Made by a program: the position numbers and the translations under genes. Under the pieces are notes generated by a model. That model worked only from the letters and a program-made list of their open reading frames with translations. It made no database searches and had not been told where the DNA came from. Below, in pieces: positions 43,854-55,546 of a stretch of 64,000 bases of DNA. Origin of the DNA: Hsuehochloa calcarea (taxonomy: Eukaryota; Streptophyta; Magnoliopsida; Poales; Poaceae); assembly GCA_036346395.1 (NCBI GenBank), contig CM070604.1, positions 6,867,904 through 6,931,903 of the forward strand, in the 5' to 3' direction. Numbering within the stretch: the stretch's first letter is position 1; every line of letters starts with the position of its first letter.

Positions 43854-44235
43854 AATTGAGTCGAATCTTAGATACCATCATTAGCAAGACTGGACAATCA
43901 ACCAAGCAAAAGAAGACTTAAGTAAATGAAATGTTTTACCGCATTTGGTGAGTTTCTAATGCGACTTGAAACTTTTTCCTGTTTATGGTATACTACAAAT
44001 CCAATGATCTATTCCAATAGATTCTGTGTTATACGTCCTCTTGTTGCTGAAGAGCATTCCAAAGTAAGCATGGGATGGGTTTTTAGTTATCTTGTTGACT
44101 CTTTTGGGGTAGAATCGACGCTTTCTGGTCCGAATTGGGTGCTTAGGTTGGCAATCATAGGAATGGTTTTCGTTTAAGATCTTCTTTGGATGCTTTCTTG
44201 TGTGTCACTGACAAGTTTGGTTGCTTTTGAACCAG

Positions 44236-44415
44236 GCTCTTGTTTTCTGGTATGAAAGTCTGAACCTCCTATTGTGGAATATGGATGCCAAGAATAGCAA
44301 GGGGGAGGAGAAGCTACTTGTCAGTGAATCACTATCCCAAGGATCAGCGCTAACCTACAAGAGGAGTCGGGTGCCGAAGCTAGAGCCCAAACCCTGTGAT
44401 GTGTTGGAGCAGCAG
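44236..44415 (+). other. Possible orphan exon (60 codons), function unknown
   Basis: An acceptor-like TTTTGAACCAG and a donor-like GAGCAGCAG|GTATAA enclose 180 nt with an open frame: ALVFWYESLNLLLWN, then KGEEKLLVSESL and YKRSRVPKLEPKPCDVLEQ. I do not recognise the family. The 43926-44177 frame just upstream may belong to the same relic. Confidence 0.3.
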
Positions 44416-46890
44416 GTATAATATTTTCTTATGTACGGTGCTCCTTTTAGTTTTGTTACTTTAATATTGCAATTTTGTTTCTTCCTAATTTTGCATTAAT
44501 GGACTCCAATTTTTCATTGTTGGTTGATAAGATAAATGGATGATACTATGGATGATATGTTGAATATGTAAGATGGAGAATGGTGACATAGGCAGATGAT
44601 TTTCAATACATTTAGATTTCATTCTGTTAGAAAATGATGTTCAAGTAAAATATTTATAACATGTCTTATGTGGATGTTTCTCTATGTAATGCAACAATTT
44701 GTTTTTAATATATGAGTGTTCTTTTTAACCATGCTACGACCGATAATGATTTTTTTTACTTTGATTTCTACACACTTAAAATCGTTGCAGCAACCTAATT
44801 ATATCCGTTGCCAAAATAGCAAAAGTCATATGTACGGTAAATACCAACGCTTCTATGTGTTGTGATAATATAATTATATCTATTGTTAAAATAGTAAAAA
44901 TCATCCATGCATGGTAAGTACCAACACATACAAGTGTAGTTACAACCTGATTATATTTGGTGCTACTTCGCAACGTCTTTTCATATATATTACCAACGCT
45001 TGTTTATCTGTTATAATAGACTCTCGCAACGGCCTCAATGGCAACCCATACTAATTGTGTTGGTATGGATCCTAATAATATTTATTTGAACTTCTAACAA
45101 TGTATATATATGTTGCTAAAGGGGTGTTTATGTTGTAATTATACGGATGAAAATAACGTATGGGTGAAAGTAACGAAAGTGGTATATCGCTAAAGATCTG
45201 CACGTTTCGATGGTACTAAAGTAAACCAGATTTTTGTTATAGTAGATATGAAAAGTGGGCATATTTTCGTGGTATAGGTAGTACACCGTACACCACAAAA
45301 CAAGCGGGTCCTGGAGTCATTGATGTACGGGACCTACTTCACAGCAGCTACAAGAAATAATTAATTGCTGAAAGTACAGGCCGGCTTAATAGGTTATAAT
45401 CCCCTAATATTTCATGCATGCATGTACTTAACAACGAAGTTTTGATTGCATTACTATCATGTGAAGTGCCCCATATCTCATTAACTGAGAAATAACTTAA
45501 CAGACGGAATAATACCAGCGGATATAATTCAATTTGGTTGCACCCATTTTCCATTTCTACAAGTTAAAATTTAAGAAAAAAAATAATGGACTAACCAAAT
45601 TGAAATATATCAAATTAAAGAGACATATCGGCATTCGTTCATCTAACAACTTATTTGCGACCGAGCGTTGCCTAACTCATTGTTCTACGATTAAAGATCT
45701 ACGGAGTACAGATCACTGCATGATGTATTGAACAGTTTTTCTGCTTCGATCTACAGGAGGGGAGTAGAAAAGACAAGCCGATCATACACCACCATGGGCT
45801 GCTCCTAGAACCGCAATGGCTTTGGGACGGCTCCAGTTTCAGTTTTTTTTTTTTAAAAAAATAGGAAAATCCGGAAACCATGCCAAATAAGTGGCTTTCT
45901 TCCGCTGTTTTTGAAAAAAAAAATTAGGAGTCATTTTCAACGTGGGGAAGCCGGAAGCCGTCTAGGGGCAGCTTTCCACGTCTTTGGTCGGATGGGGTTC
46001 CGAGTTTGCTCCTAGAGTTCGGGGTTATTTGTCCGCCACTTGTTACTCAACAAAACCCCAAATCCCCACCAGCCCCGGTCGACCTCCTCCCTCAGCACCA
46101 TCACCGGCCGGCCTCCATCTCCCTCGACGCCGCCCCAGTCGGCCTCCTCCCTCAGCGGTGCCACCCAACTGCCCTCCTCCTCCTTCTCCCTCGTTAATAG
46201 CGATTAATTATTGTTAATTATCGTTAGTTGTAGTCAGTTGTTGTAAAAAATGTCGCTAATTACGGTTAATTGTTATTAATCGTCATCAATTGCCTTTAAT
46301 TGTTGTTTGTTGCCGTCATTTGCCTCAAGGGCATTTAAGATATTTTCTAACTTAAAAACTCCATCCAATCTACCTAAGAGCCAGACTGTCAAACACAAAA
46401 TATTTTTAGCTCAGTTATTCAACCCTTCAACCCAACCGAAGACTATTTTTAGAAAAGCACTAACCACGACAAACATGCCCTTGGTCACTCCAATTGACCC
46501 CAATAAATTGGGTTGGTGAAACACACTACTGTGTTAGGACAGTCCATGGTGTAGCTACTCATCTTACTCACTAAATGGTGTGTGCAGTCGAACATTCTTA
46601 GTTTTGACTATTAATGTGTAAACAAGTATATGCATTGACCGCGGGAAATTTTAATTACTAGATTTATTATGGAATACACTTTCATTTTTTTTTTTTTGTA
46701 ACAACATATTAGATGAAATTAGTGGTCCAAATAGTACTTTTAAGACCATATCAATATCCAAAATGAAATAGTACTTTTAAGACCATATCAATATCCAAAA
46801 CGGCCTATAATTAGGCTTGTTTCGAAAGCGGGTTATGATTCACGAGAACTGTTTCCGGGAAAAAAAAATTGTGTTCAAAATGGTCCCTTA
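44416..46890. other. Non-coding stretch with small repeats
   Basis: At 44780-45010 diverged repeats of GTTGCCAAAATAGCAAAAxTCATxxATGxxxGGTAAxTACCAAC occur about three times. At 46197-46325 a run of TTAATTGTTGTTAATCGTC-like units gives a T/A-rich repeat. At 46735-46805 a 37-bp direct duplication (AGTACTTTTAAGACCATATCAATATCCAAAA) is present. The GC-rich 46000-46190 stretch has open frames by composition only. Confidence 0.45.
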
Positions 46891-47172
46891 GGGTATCTCT
46901 AATGGTATTTTTATTGTCGTATCTTAGCTATGCTATGTCAACAAAATTTTACATAGAGGAGAGATGGAGAGAAGAGATAGCACATATCATCTCTTCCTGA
47001 AGAGACTGTCGTGCACGCCTACTCTAGTTGATATGTAGGCCCGTTGCAAAGGAAAATTATAAAATTTAAATGTTAGAGAGTGTGCTGCATACTATCTATT
47101 GAAGATGTTGTCTCTAAAGATGATGTAGCATATGTTAATAACAAGATTATCTTTAACTATTGGAGATACCCC
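46891..47172. mobile_element. Tourist-type (PIF/Harbinger) MITE
   Basis: This 282 bp element has ends GGGTATCTCTAATGG and, on minus, GGGGTATCTCCAATAG, flanked by TTA on both sides (46888-46890, 47173-47175). Confidence 0.75.
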
Positions 47173-47995
47173 TTAACGGCGGAGGGGTCAATGATTAATA
47201 CCCGCAAAGACAGCCATTAAATTTGAGGCAGGCTGATTTCACATGCAGTACACCGCGATGGTACGTCGGTAAACTAGTACTGAATTAATGTTGGTGAGGA
47301 GGAAGACGATGAGCATTGAATGGCTGCCCACGATCGAGGATTCGAGGTACATGAGAGGTGCTGATCTGTATACGTAGACTGTAGGATGTAGCGATCGTCC
47401 AATCATATATATAGTTCCAATGCTGATCTATATATCTGTGCTGTTGTACATGTGATGTGCTTGAGATGAGGTGCTGATCTGTAGTGATCGTCCAATCGTG
47501 TTTAACTTCTTGGAGTACCTGCTGTTTGCATAAATTAGCAACTTGTTCAGACCATCATGACATGCTAAATTTTGTACTGGTCTGTATCTTACCATCATGA
47601 CATGCTAAATTTTGTACTGGTCTGTCTATCTTACCAGATAGACTAACCATGCATGCAGGAAATTAATGTGTGCATGTTTGGCATTTACAAAGTTGATGAC
47701 CATATCTGCAGGTTTATCAGTCTTGTGTGGGTACTAAAACCCTTTCCCTGTAGTTGATTAACAAATTGCAGGGCACCTTTATTAGTTTGGTCTAATTCAT
47801 TGAACCCGCATACCCTCAGAGGCTCAGATTATATACTATACATTAGCTCCATGCATGGGCCCGTGTGGTGGATGATGTGCCCTAGTCAAGGATGGTTTGT
47901 TGACTTATCCTTGTCCGCTGATTGCTACAAGACATCCTTTCCTTTCATTTTCTGAAGAAAACTTCATGAGTGTATGTAGATTATAATATTTGTAT
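47173..47995. other. Intergenic, with a 44-bp tandem duplication
   Basis: ACCATCATGACATGCTAAATTTTGTACTGGTCTGT is repeated at about 47552 and 47591. Otherwise I see nothing. Confidence 0.5.
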
Positions 47996-48299
47996 GGACA
48001 CCATGGTGTCTGGGCACCATGATCTAAAATAGGTATTTTCCCTAGGCATCGCACGTAAAAAAAAAAATCTGAAATTCTCGGTCGTCTAGTTTAACTTGTT
48101 TACTAACTAGTTCAAACTAGAGTTGTCTTTTTTAATGATAGTTTGATTGTAGTTATGTGCTGATTTTATTTAAAAAATCAGCAAAGCATGTGATGAAGAA
48201 TAGTTGAAAAACTTTGAATTTGATATGCTTTGTCAAGGTTCGTGCTTTATTTGAATTATTATAGATGGGCATATAGCCTGCCCGGACACCATTGTGTCC
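47996..48299. mobile_element. MITE-like element with 23-bp inverted ends
   Basis: Left GGACACCATGGTGTCTGGGCACC (47996-48018) is the near-exact inverse of 48277-48299; two to three mismatches. The interior is AT-rich and non-coding. The arms are themselves palindromic (GGACACCATGGTGTC). The target duplication is unclear. Confidence 0.62.
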
Positions 48300-49069
48300 C
48301 ATTTTGGCGTCCTCTTATATTTTCCTATATGTAGAGAAACGAATATGGCTATTGTCACTTCCCCAGTAACCAGTTGGATACATATATTCCATTAGTTCGT
48401 GTGACAGTACGTGTGATATGGAATAAATTATGTGATGTTTGCCGTGATAAATACACAAGAGAAACTTGTGGGCCTGAGATGGGTTGAAATATAGCCAAAT
48501 AGAACGAAGATGATGTAGCACCTAGATGGATGGCACTTGATCGATTAGTTTGTTGTGTTAATCTAGTAAATTAAGTTCTTTTGTTCTCTTCTTGATTGAT
48601 GAAGCTCTCATATTAAGTCATGCATGAAGTCACAAGTAAATATTAGAAAAACACCGGGAATATACTGTGTACTTTAATTGTGTAGTTCTCATCTTTGTGG
48701 TGAACCAAATGTAACTACAAGCTTACAATGTCATTCTATCTAGCTACTAAGAATTACATTGTCGTTGCGAATCAGAGCCTCAATATGCTTTACAATCTGC
48801 ACCATTTACTTTCAGGGGGGAGCACTGAAATACCTCTCAGCAGTATGGAGCGTTGTATATGTCATGTGCAAATATTCAGATTTTCAGACCAGCTTACAAT
48901 TGCAGGACCTACATGTTCTCTCTCTTTTTTAAAGAAAGTGTCGGCACGGATCGGTAGGTGCGTTGTATGCGCTCACCTTCGACATTGACACCGTGACCGG
49001 GAGTGGTTATTTGTCCGGGTTTTTTTTTTGGGACATAAATTGCCTTTTCTTTTCCGGAAGCTCTCTCTT
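48300..49069. other. Non-coding intergenic stretch
   Basis: No gene recognised. Short frames (48728-48988) lack support. Confidence 0.45.
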
Positions 49070-49440
49070 GAGTTTTTTTAAAAATTTTAAAATATTTTAA
49101 AGATAACCTCTTTAATTTTATTTTTAATTCTGATCTCTTTGATTACGCTATGATCTATAGCGTGACCAAACTATATTGCCACATCAACGACCGCGGCGTG
49201 ATCAAACTCGTCACGATAGCCCTCCAAACCAACACGCGCCCGCTTTTTAGCTAAGTCCTGTCATGCCAAGAGAAGTGGCGTGATAGAACTCGTTTGCCAC
49301 GCCGAGGTCCATGTCGTGACAATATGCTTTTGCCACACCACGTGTTGTGGCACGGTCAAAATGATCAGAATTGATAATAAAGTTAGGGAGAAGTTATCTT
49401 TAAAATATTTTAAAAATAGATTAAATAATAAAAATCCTCT
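49070..49440. mobile_element. MITE with long AT-rich inverted arms (CGTGACC family)
   Basis: The left arm 49075-49148 and right arm about 49362-49432 are inverted copies (TTTTAAAATATTTTAAAGATAAC...AATTCTGATC). Between them lie motifs such as GCGTGACCAAA and GCCACGCCGAGGTCCATGTCGTGAC, as in 28.9-29.6 kb and 31.5 kb. It probably derives from the same family as the element carrying the GRF-like gene. Confidence 0.62.
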
Positions 49441-50277
49441 TTCTCCCGTTCCAACAAATAGCCAACAAGAATGTCGTCGTTTCCAATTTCCTACCATGCA
49501 AAATCCTACCAGATAAACGAAGGGAAAAAGGACGCGAGGAGAGGCAGGCCATGTCGCCCCATTTTTCCTTCCCTGTCGGATTCAGCGCTGCTCTACTTCG
49601 GTGCGTATGATTTTTTGCGTTTTGCGCACCTGCTGTGCCTTCATGTCATGTCTGGTCGGGTGGTGGCGTGAGGGTTCGACGAAAATCTCGAATCCTCCTT
49701 CCTCTTGGCTTTCCATGCCGTGCGAGGAGGGGAGGGGGAGAGGAGAGGAGGAGAGCATGGTGGCCTGCCTGCCTACTCCTAGGATTTCGCCTCTTGCGTT
49801 TCAATCCCAGTACCCACCCGACCGTCACATTCGAAGGTGTCTAACCCCCCATAGCCGAGTCGCCAATCCCCTTTGAAGAATCCTCCTGCCAGTTTGTGGA
49901 TTTTTTTTGTTCCCACCGTTGCTGGTTTTGGTGGGAATTATGGGGATTTTGGAGCCCTTGCTTCGGTGATTTGGGCGTGATTTTCCTTGTTGCATCTTCT
50001 TTGTTGCAGGGGTGTTGGCATTGGTGGGGGGTTTCGATTTGGGATTGGATTTGAGGGGAGGTTGAGATTTTGTTTCTAGGGCCCCTGGTTTCTCTGCTAT
50101 TGGATTGTCTTGGGATCCATGATCGAGATTGCTCGGTGAAGTTTTTGGTCCCAGGGATTGTTTTTTCATTGGCCTGGATCATTCCGAATGGAGGGTTCTC
50201 TTGGGGAGATTTAGGGTTGCATGTTCTACCGTTCTATGTATATTGTATAGAAAAACAAAAAAATATATAAGAGGAGA
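49441..50277. other. Upstream region of the F-box pseudogene
   Basis: This is GC-richer sequence with leader-like composition (GGAGGGGAGGGGGAGAGGAGAGGAGGAG, 49727-49754). Several overlapping short frames have no recognisable domain. A possible intron runs between a donor near 49610 and the TTTGTTGCAG acceptor at about 50008. It may be the decayed 5' leader of the SKIP14-like gene. Confidence 0.4.
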
Positions 50278-50298
50278 GTGGAAGGGAGTTTGGAGGCT

Positions 50299-51170
50299 AT
50301 GGTGATGAATTACTCGTCATGCCCGTTCCTGGTGAACGACGGCTGCGCTGGCATGATGCGCGGGTGCGGGTGCTGGTCAGAGGAGGCCTCGCCGCTGTCG
50401 TCTTGCGGCGTGAACTCCCTGTGGTGGGATGAGTTGGAGTTGGAGTTGGAGTTGCAGCTGGAGGAGGAGCTCGACCCGGTGGATCTCTTGCTGACGGACC
50501 CCTTTGGTATGAACCTGGAGACCACGTTCATTGCGGTTATCGCCAGTTGAATCAAGGACCTCACGGTCATGTCCGTTGCTAGGTGTTTCAGAAGCGATGA
50601 CGATGATGTTGTTTTTACCAACCTGAGTTATTACTTCAATCAGGCTTTTGTGCTCTCTCTAGAGCCGCCAATTGGTGGCCATGTGGGTGTTTTTTAGGGC
50701 CCCTTTGGGTTTGGAGGCCTTTTTGGTGGTGGAGACGCTGACAGTTCTCTAGGATAATATTGCCTCCCCGTGCATCCTGCTCACAGCATATTGGGTTTGT
50801 GGAGGACCCTTCTACCTCTGGCAATGCTACATTGGCGTGCCATGATACAGTTGATGTTGTTCCTGTTCAGGAGGGAAGTGTTCCACACGAGGGAATGATG
50901 TTCGCTCTTGGCTATCTTGGCCTTTGTGACATCCTCTCCGTTCAAATGGTGTGTAAATCATTGCATTCAACTATCTGTAATGACCCCTTATTGTGGAAGA
51001 GCATCCATATTGAATCGTGCTTGAGCATGAAGATTTGTGATTCTGATCTTCTATGTCTGTCACAAACATCCCCAGGTACTTTGCAGTGTCTAAACCTTGT
51101 GAACTGCATAAATATCACAGATCAGGGGTTGAAGGCTGTTTTAGAAAGTAATCTGAGGTTAACAAAGGCT
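50299..51170 (+). pseudogene. SKIP14-type F-box protein pseudogene (truncated)
   Basis: The frame from 50299 gives MVMNYSSCPF, a Glu/Leu repeat (ELELELQLEEELDPVDLLLTDPFGMNLETTFIAVIAS) and then TGA where SKIP14-like proteins usually have a Trp. After a damaged middle and a frame change, 50880-51170 encodes the F-box GMMFALGYLGLCDILSVQMVCKSLHSTICNDPLLWKSIHI and the first leucine-rich repeats LQCLNLVNCINITDQGLKAVLESNLRLTK. The rest of the LRR region is missing: downstream sequence is unrelated and stops at 51240. Intact members are about 450 residues and act as substrate adaptors of SCF ubiquitin ligases. Premature stops plus C-terminal loss mark a pseudogene. Confidence 0.82.
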
Positions 51171-51239
51171 AGTATGGCATTAATCTTCTTGCAAGTCTTT
51201 TTAAGATTAATTCAACTACTTCAAGTCTTGAATTATACT

Positions 51240-52370
51240 TAGCAACAAATTTATCTGTATATGTTCATTGTTATAGTAATGTACTTTGTATCTTAGCATA
51301 CTCCCATCAACCCAATGTAAATGTTATACCATCTTATCTGATTGGTCTGTTACTGTCATGAAAAACAACTGCATTACAATTCCTAAATTCATCTAAATTT
51401 ATCATATCTCTATTGATAATAATTTTATGGTTTTTTATTTTTATTTATTTTGCCTTGGTTCGTGTGTATATAGTCCAACACCGCCGAAGTCAATTTGGAC
51501 CGACTAGACGCAATGGCATCGACCTTCGACGAAGACGTTCTCTTATAGACATTTTTACCTATTATTTTAAAATTATGTTTCAAGTTTTAAAAGTGTATGC
51601 ATTGCTACTTCACATAAAACGATAGGTTTAGTGTGTTGTTTATTTAGCTTTCTTATGTGACACCACACATTTGCACTAGAATTAGGTAGCAATAGAGACC
51701 TAACACTATATTTCTCTTTTACAGCTTCATAATACTCCTGAATACTACCAATTGTCTCAGCAAAATATATCTCATAGAAACTTCACCATCCGACGAGAGT
51801 GGATGTTTCCTCCTATCGGTTCCATTGGTCGGTCGGTGCCTTTTTCTTCACATGAGACCTGTATACTATGATAGTGTTGATACGATCTTTACTATTTTAA
51901 AATAATATAATGGTGGGGAGTGATGCGTTCGTCGTGCCCCCTCTACTTCTTCACATATTCCATAACGCCGACATGCAGACCCTAGCTAGAGCCAGATTTC
52001 TTGTTCGCTCCCTTCTCCCTCACCCTTCCCAATAAATCGGTCGCCGTCTCCACTCTCCCATCATCATTGCCGCCCCAATTGATTCCCACTGCCTCCCCCC
52101 CTCTCCACTACAAACCAAGAGATCGATTCCGATCCTCGATCCACGCTGTCCCGCCGCCTATGCACATCTTCGCCAACCCCTGTCCCGGCACTAACACCTC
52201 AATCGAGCTACACCTGTCCTCACTGAGCGCCACCATAGTTGGCTTCACTTGCCACCACTCTGGTGGGGGGTGTGGAGCGTCTCTGATAGGTTTTCGCTAC
52301 CGGTTGTGTCCCCGAGTTTGAGGATATCTATTAACCGGACGGACATGCATGCACTGGTCATCTTTTCTCT
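51240..52370. other. Spacer between the F-box relic and copia G
   Basis: The left half is AT-rich, then C-rich from 52000. Frames at 52001-52321 show no domain. The boundary where copia G begins is not marked by an LTR. Confidence 0.4.
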
Positions 52371-52371
52371 C

Positions 52372-54968
52372 CATGTCGCCATTCACCTTTTCAATCGCCA
52401 CCCCACCACAAGACTCATGAGTCCCTCTACCATATACCTCCTTCCTATGACCATCTTCATGTGTTTGGCTGTAGATGTTACCCTAATCTCTCTACCACCC
52501 CCTCACAAACTTGCTCCACGCTCCACCTTGTGTGTCTTTCTTAGATATCCCTCTAACCACAAAGGTTATCGTTGTCCGGATCTTCACACAAATCATGCCA
52601 TTCTCTCCCATCATGTCATCTTTGATGAAGACTCCTTTCCCTTTGAATCCTCCCCTTCACCATCGACCAGTAATGGTTTCACTTTCCTTGACAATCTCAT
52701 TACCACATCTAACCCTTCGGTGATTCAACCATCACTCGCCCCAGCCGTGCCTGTGACTTCACACCACGCCGAGCCGTCCATTCACCAAGCTGAGCATGTT
52801 GCTTCCTCCAGCACCAAGCCCGATGCTCCCTCCAATGCCCCTTCGACTCCCTCATCCACGACCGCCACTCCTCACCAGCCGACGCTCGTGGCTCCGTTAG
52901 TACCCACAGCCTCCACCATTAATGTGCACCCCATTGTGACTCGTGGCAAAGGCGGCATCCACAAACCCGTCCAGCGACTCAACCTTAATGCCGCTACTCT
53001 TTCTCACATTCCAACAAGTTATCGCAGTGCCCTTAAGGATGCACATTGGCACGATGTGATGATTGATGAATTTTTAGCTCTCCAAGCTAACCATACATGG
53101 GAGCTTGTTCTTCCCCCTCCTGGTGCTAATGTTGTGACCGAAAATGGGTTTTTCATCACAAGTTCAAGCCTAACAGCTCCCTTGATCGGTACAAATCACA
53201 TTGGGTGTTACGTGGGTTTTCTCAACAACCGAGCATCGATTATGATGAGACCTTCAGCCCGATTGTCAAGCCAGCCACAATCTGCACTGTTCTCTTCATC
53301 GCTCTCTCCCATAATTGGCAGGTGCACCAATTAGACGTCAACAATGACTTCCTTCATGGCACTCTCTCAGAAATGGTGTATTGTCATCAACCTTCCGGTT
53401 TCACTGATCTTTCCAAACTTGGGCATGTCTGCCGCCTCAACAAATCTTTGTATGGCCTTAAACAAGCCTCGCGCACTTGGTTCAGTCGTTTCACTTCCCA
53501 CCTTCTCTCGCTTGGATTTGCAGCATTTAAAGACGATCCATCTCTCTTCATTCTATCCCAAGGTTCTCACACTACATATCTCTTGTTTTATGCTGATGAT
53601 ATTGTCCTCACCAACTTGTCTATGGACATTCTTCGATGGATTGTCTCTGCCCTCCATCGCGAGTTTTCTTTCAAGGACTTTGGTCAGCTCCATCATTTTC
53701 TTGATGTTTCTGTCACCTACACCCCTCATGGGATGTTCCTGTCTCAATGACAATACATCCTTGATGTTCTTGACCGTGCCGGTATGCGCGATTGCGACCC
53801 TTGTAGCATACCCATTGACACAAGCTCCAAGCTTTCGGTGTCCAACGACACTCATGTTGCTAATCCCATAGAGTACCGTAGTCTGGTCGGTGCTCTGCAA
53901 TACATGACTTTCACTCGTCCAGATGTTTCGTATGATGTCCAACAGGTGTGCCTTCACATGCATGATCCACGGAGCTACATCTCAACCTGATCAAACGGAT
54001 TCTTCGCTACCTCAATGGTACCATTGATCATGGTCTGCAGCTACATCAGTCATCACCCCGACTTTCTCACCGCCTACACCGACGTTGACTGGGCCGGATG
54101 CCCAGACATCCATAGGTCTACTTCTGGCTACAGCATCTTCCTCGGCGACAACCTCGTGTCCTAGTCCTACAAACGCCAAAACACTATCTCCCGCTCCAAT
54201 GAGGAGGTGGAATACCGCACCATGGCTAACGCCATGGCTGAAGTATGCTGGCTCCATCAACTCCTCGCTGAACTTCGTCATCCTCTTCGCCGAGCTACCG
54301 TTGTCCACTGTGACAAAATCAGCGTCATCTACCTCTCCACCAACCCTGTCCAACATCAGCTTACTAAACATGTGGAGATTGACCTTGAAGAGTATCTAAT
54401 AATCCTCAATTAATTATTTATCGGTAATTCTAATTATAGATAGTAATATCTTTATACTACATGTCGACGTGGGGATGTTATCTATATGACAATAACATCC
54501 ATCAACCGGTTCATCATTTGGAACGTTGAGATGTCTCTTGGATTGGAGAAACTATAATCCCTTCGTACGCTATATAAGGGATGAAGTCGACAGACAGAAG
54601 GGCAACAAAATCTAGAGCAGAAGACATTAGGTTGTAGTCTTCCTCTTAATTGTAATCAACACATTCAATATATCCACACAGGAGTAGGGTTGTTATTATC
54701 CTCGGAGAAGGCTTAAACCTGTATAAAATATCTATGTCATTCTTTGCATAGTTTTGATTCTAGGAGACCCTCAAATATTCATTCGTAAGATTAATAGTAA
54801 AACATGATAGCCCTCCATTTTGTGCGCGAACGGGTTGCTCTCGGAGATGTTCGGGTTCTACATGTTCCTACCTCTTCGCAGTACACCGACATCTTCACCA
54901 AAGATCTGCCAACGGCTGTCTTCCCCGATTTTTGCTCCAGCCTGAACGTCTGTCCTACTCCCGCTTCG
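52372..54968 (+). pseudogene. Copia G integrase C-terminus, RT and RNase H
   Basis: Blocks in order are VAIHLFNRHPTTRL and LAPRSTLCVFLRYPSNHKGYRC...HVIFDEDSFPF (integrase C-terminus, 52375-52650), a Ser/Pro/Thr linker, and SYRSALKDAHWHDVMIDEFLALQANHTWELV (RT start). A frame change near 53150-53210 leads to FSPIVKPATI, VHQLDVNNDFLHG, CRLNKSLYGLKQASRTWF and the catalytic motif YADDIVLT at about 53589 (YVDD to YADD). RNase H shows DVDWAGCPDIHRSTSGY, an altered NEEVEYRTMANAMAEVCWL and HVEIDL, then, beyond E', FVRERVALGDVRVLHVPTSSQYTDIFTKDLP. Stops occur at 53750 and 53989. Confidence 0.87.
54386..54809 (+). mobile_element. Solo LTR E' (internally deleted relative of E)
   Basis: It starts TGAAGAGTATC and has target duplications GACCT (54381-54385) / GCCCT (54810-54814). 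Removal restores the RNase H frame of G exactly. Its first 60 bp and last 200 bp (CACACAGGAGTAG...AGGAGACCCTC) match solo LTR E (15783-16580). The hairpin array of E is absent. TATA box CTATATAAGG at about 54569. Confidence 0.8.
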
Positions 54969-54978
54969 ACTGTGGGGG

Positions 54979-55179
54979 TGTTAGCCTGACCAGTGCATGC
55001 AGGACATGCATGTCCGTCCGGCTGTCCCGGGCATGAATGCCGCAGCTTGTCTGCGCGTGAATGCCGCACCATCCGACTGTCCTGGGCGTGAACACCACAG
55101 CTATCCTGCGCGTGAACGCCACATCATGCAGAGCTCGCTAATTGCTCTTGTAATTTATATACATACCGATGACTAGCAA
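54979..55179 (+). repeat. 3' LTR of copia G, left part
   Basis: It starts TGTTAGCCTG after the polypurine tract. It contains three to four about 32-bp repeats of TGCGCGTGAACGCCRCA type (55010-55125), then is cut by copia H. The remainder should resume at 63065, but its true end was not identified. Confidence 0.75.
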
Positions 55180-55414
55180 TATTAGAAAATCTTTGTTTAG
55201 GAAATTTTCCTTTTTGGTTTCCTAATGTGAGTCCAAGTAGGTTTCCTACTCAGAAACGAATTGGAGTGCTCACCCTATATAAAGACACCTATAGTCTTGT
55301 AAGTTAAACATCAAGAGCAATTGAGCAAGAGAAATTCAAAAAAGCTGCTGTTGATCCAGCGGTACAAAAAATTCTTGTGTTCTTGCGTGTGTTCATCTTC
55401 GGTCTAGGCCAACA
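55180..55414 (+). repeat. 5' LTR of copia H
   Basis: This 235 bp LTR begins TATTAGAAAATC and ends GGCCAACA. TATA box CTATATAAAG at about 55276. The PBS (one mismatch to TGGTATCAGAGCC) starts 3 bp later. Confidence 0.85.
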
Positions 55415-55546
55415 ATTGATATCAGAGCCTGCACTCGATCCGGCGATGCGTCGATCATCTTCCCACTCACCTACCCGGCCAAGGATGCCCAGCGATGTCG
55501 GCAGGAGGCGGGATCCGACAGCGGCAGCGGTGGCGGTGGGGAAGTT

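Larger units (their letters stand above)
52372..55179 (+). mobile_element. Copia retrotransposon G, 5'-truncated
   Basis: Plus-strand pol from the integrase C-terminal half through RNase H is followed by a polypurine tract (ACTGTGGGGG, 54969-54978) and an LTR start TGTTAGCCTGACC at 54979. Everything 5' of the late integrase (5' LTR, gag, protease) is missing. It is cut twice by later insertions: solo LTR E' in RNase H and copia H in the 3' LTR. Confidence 0.87.
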
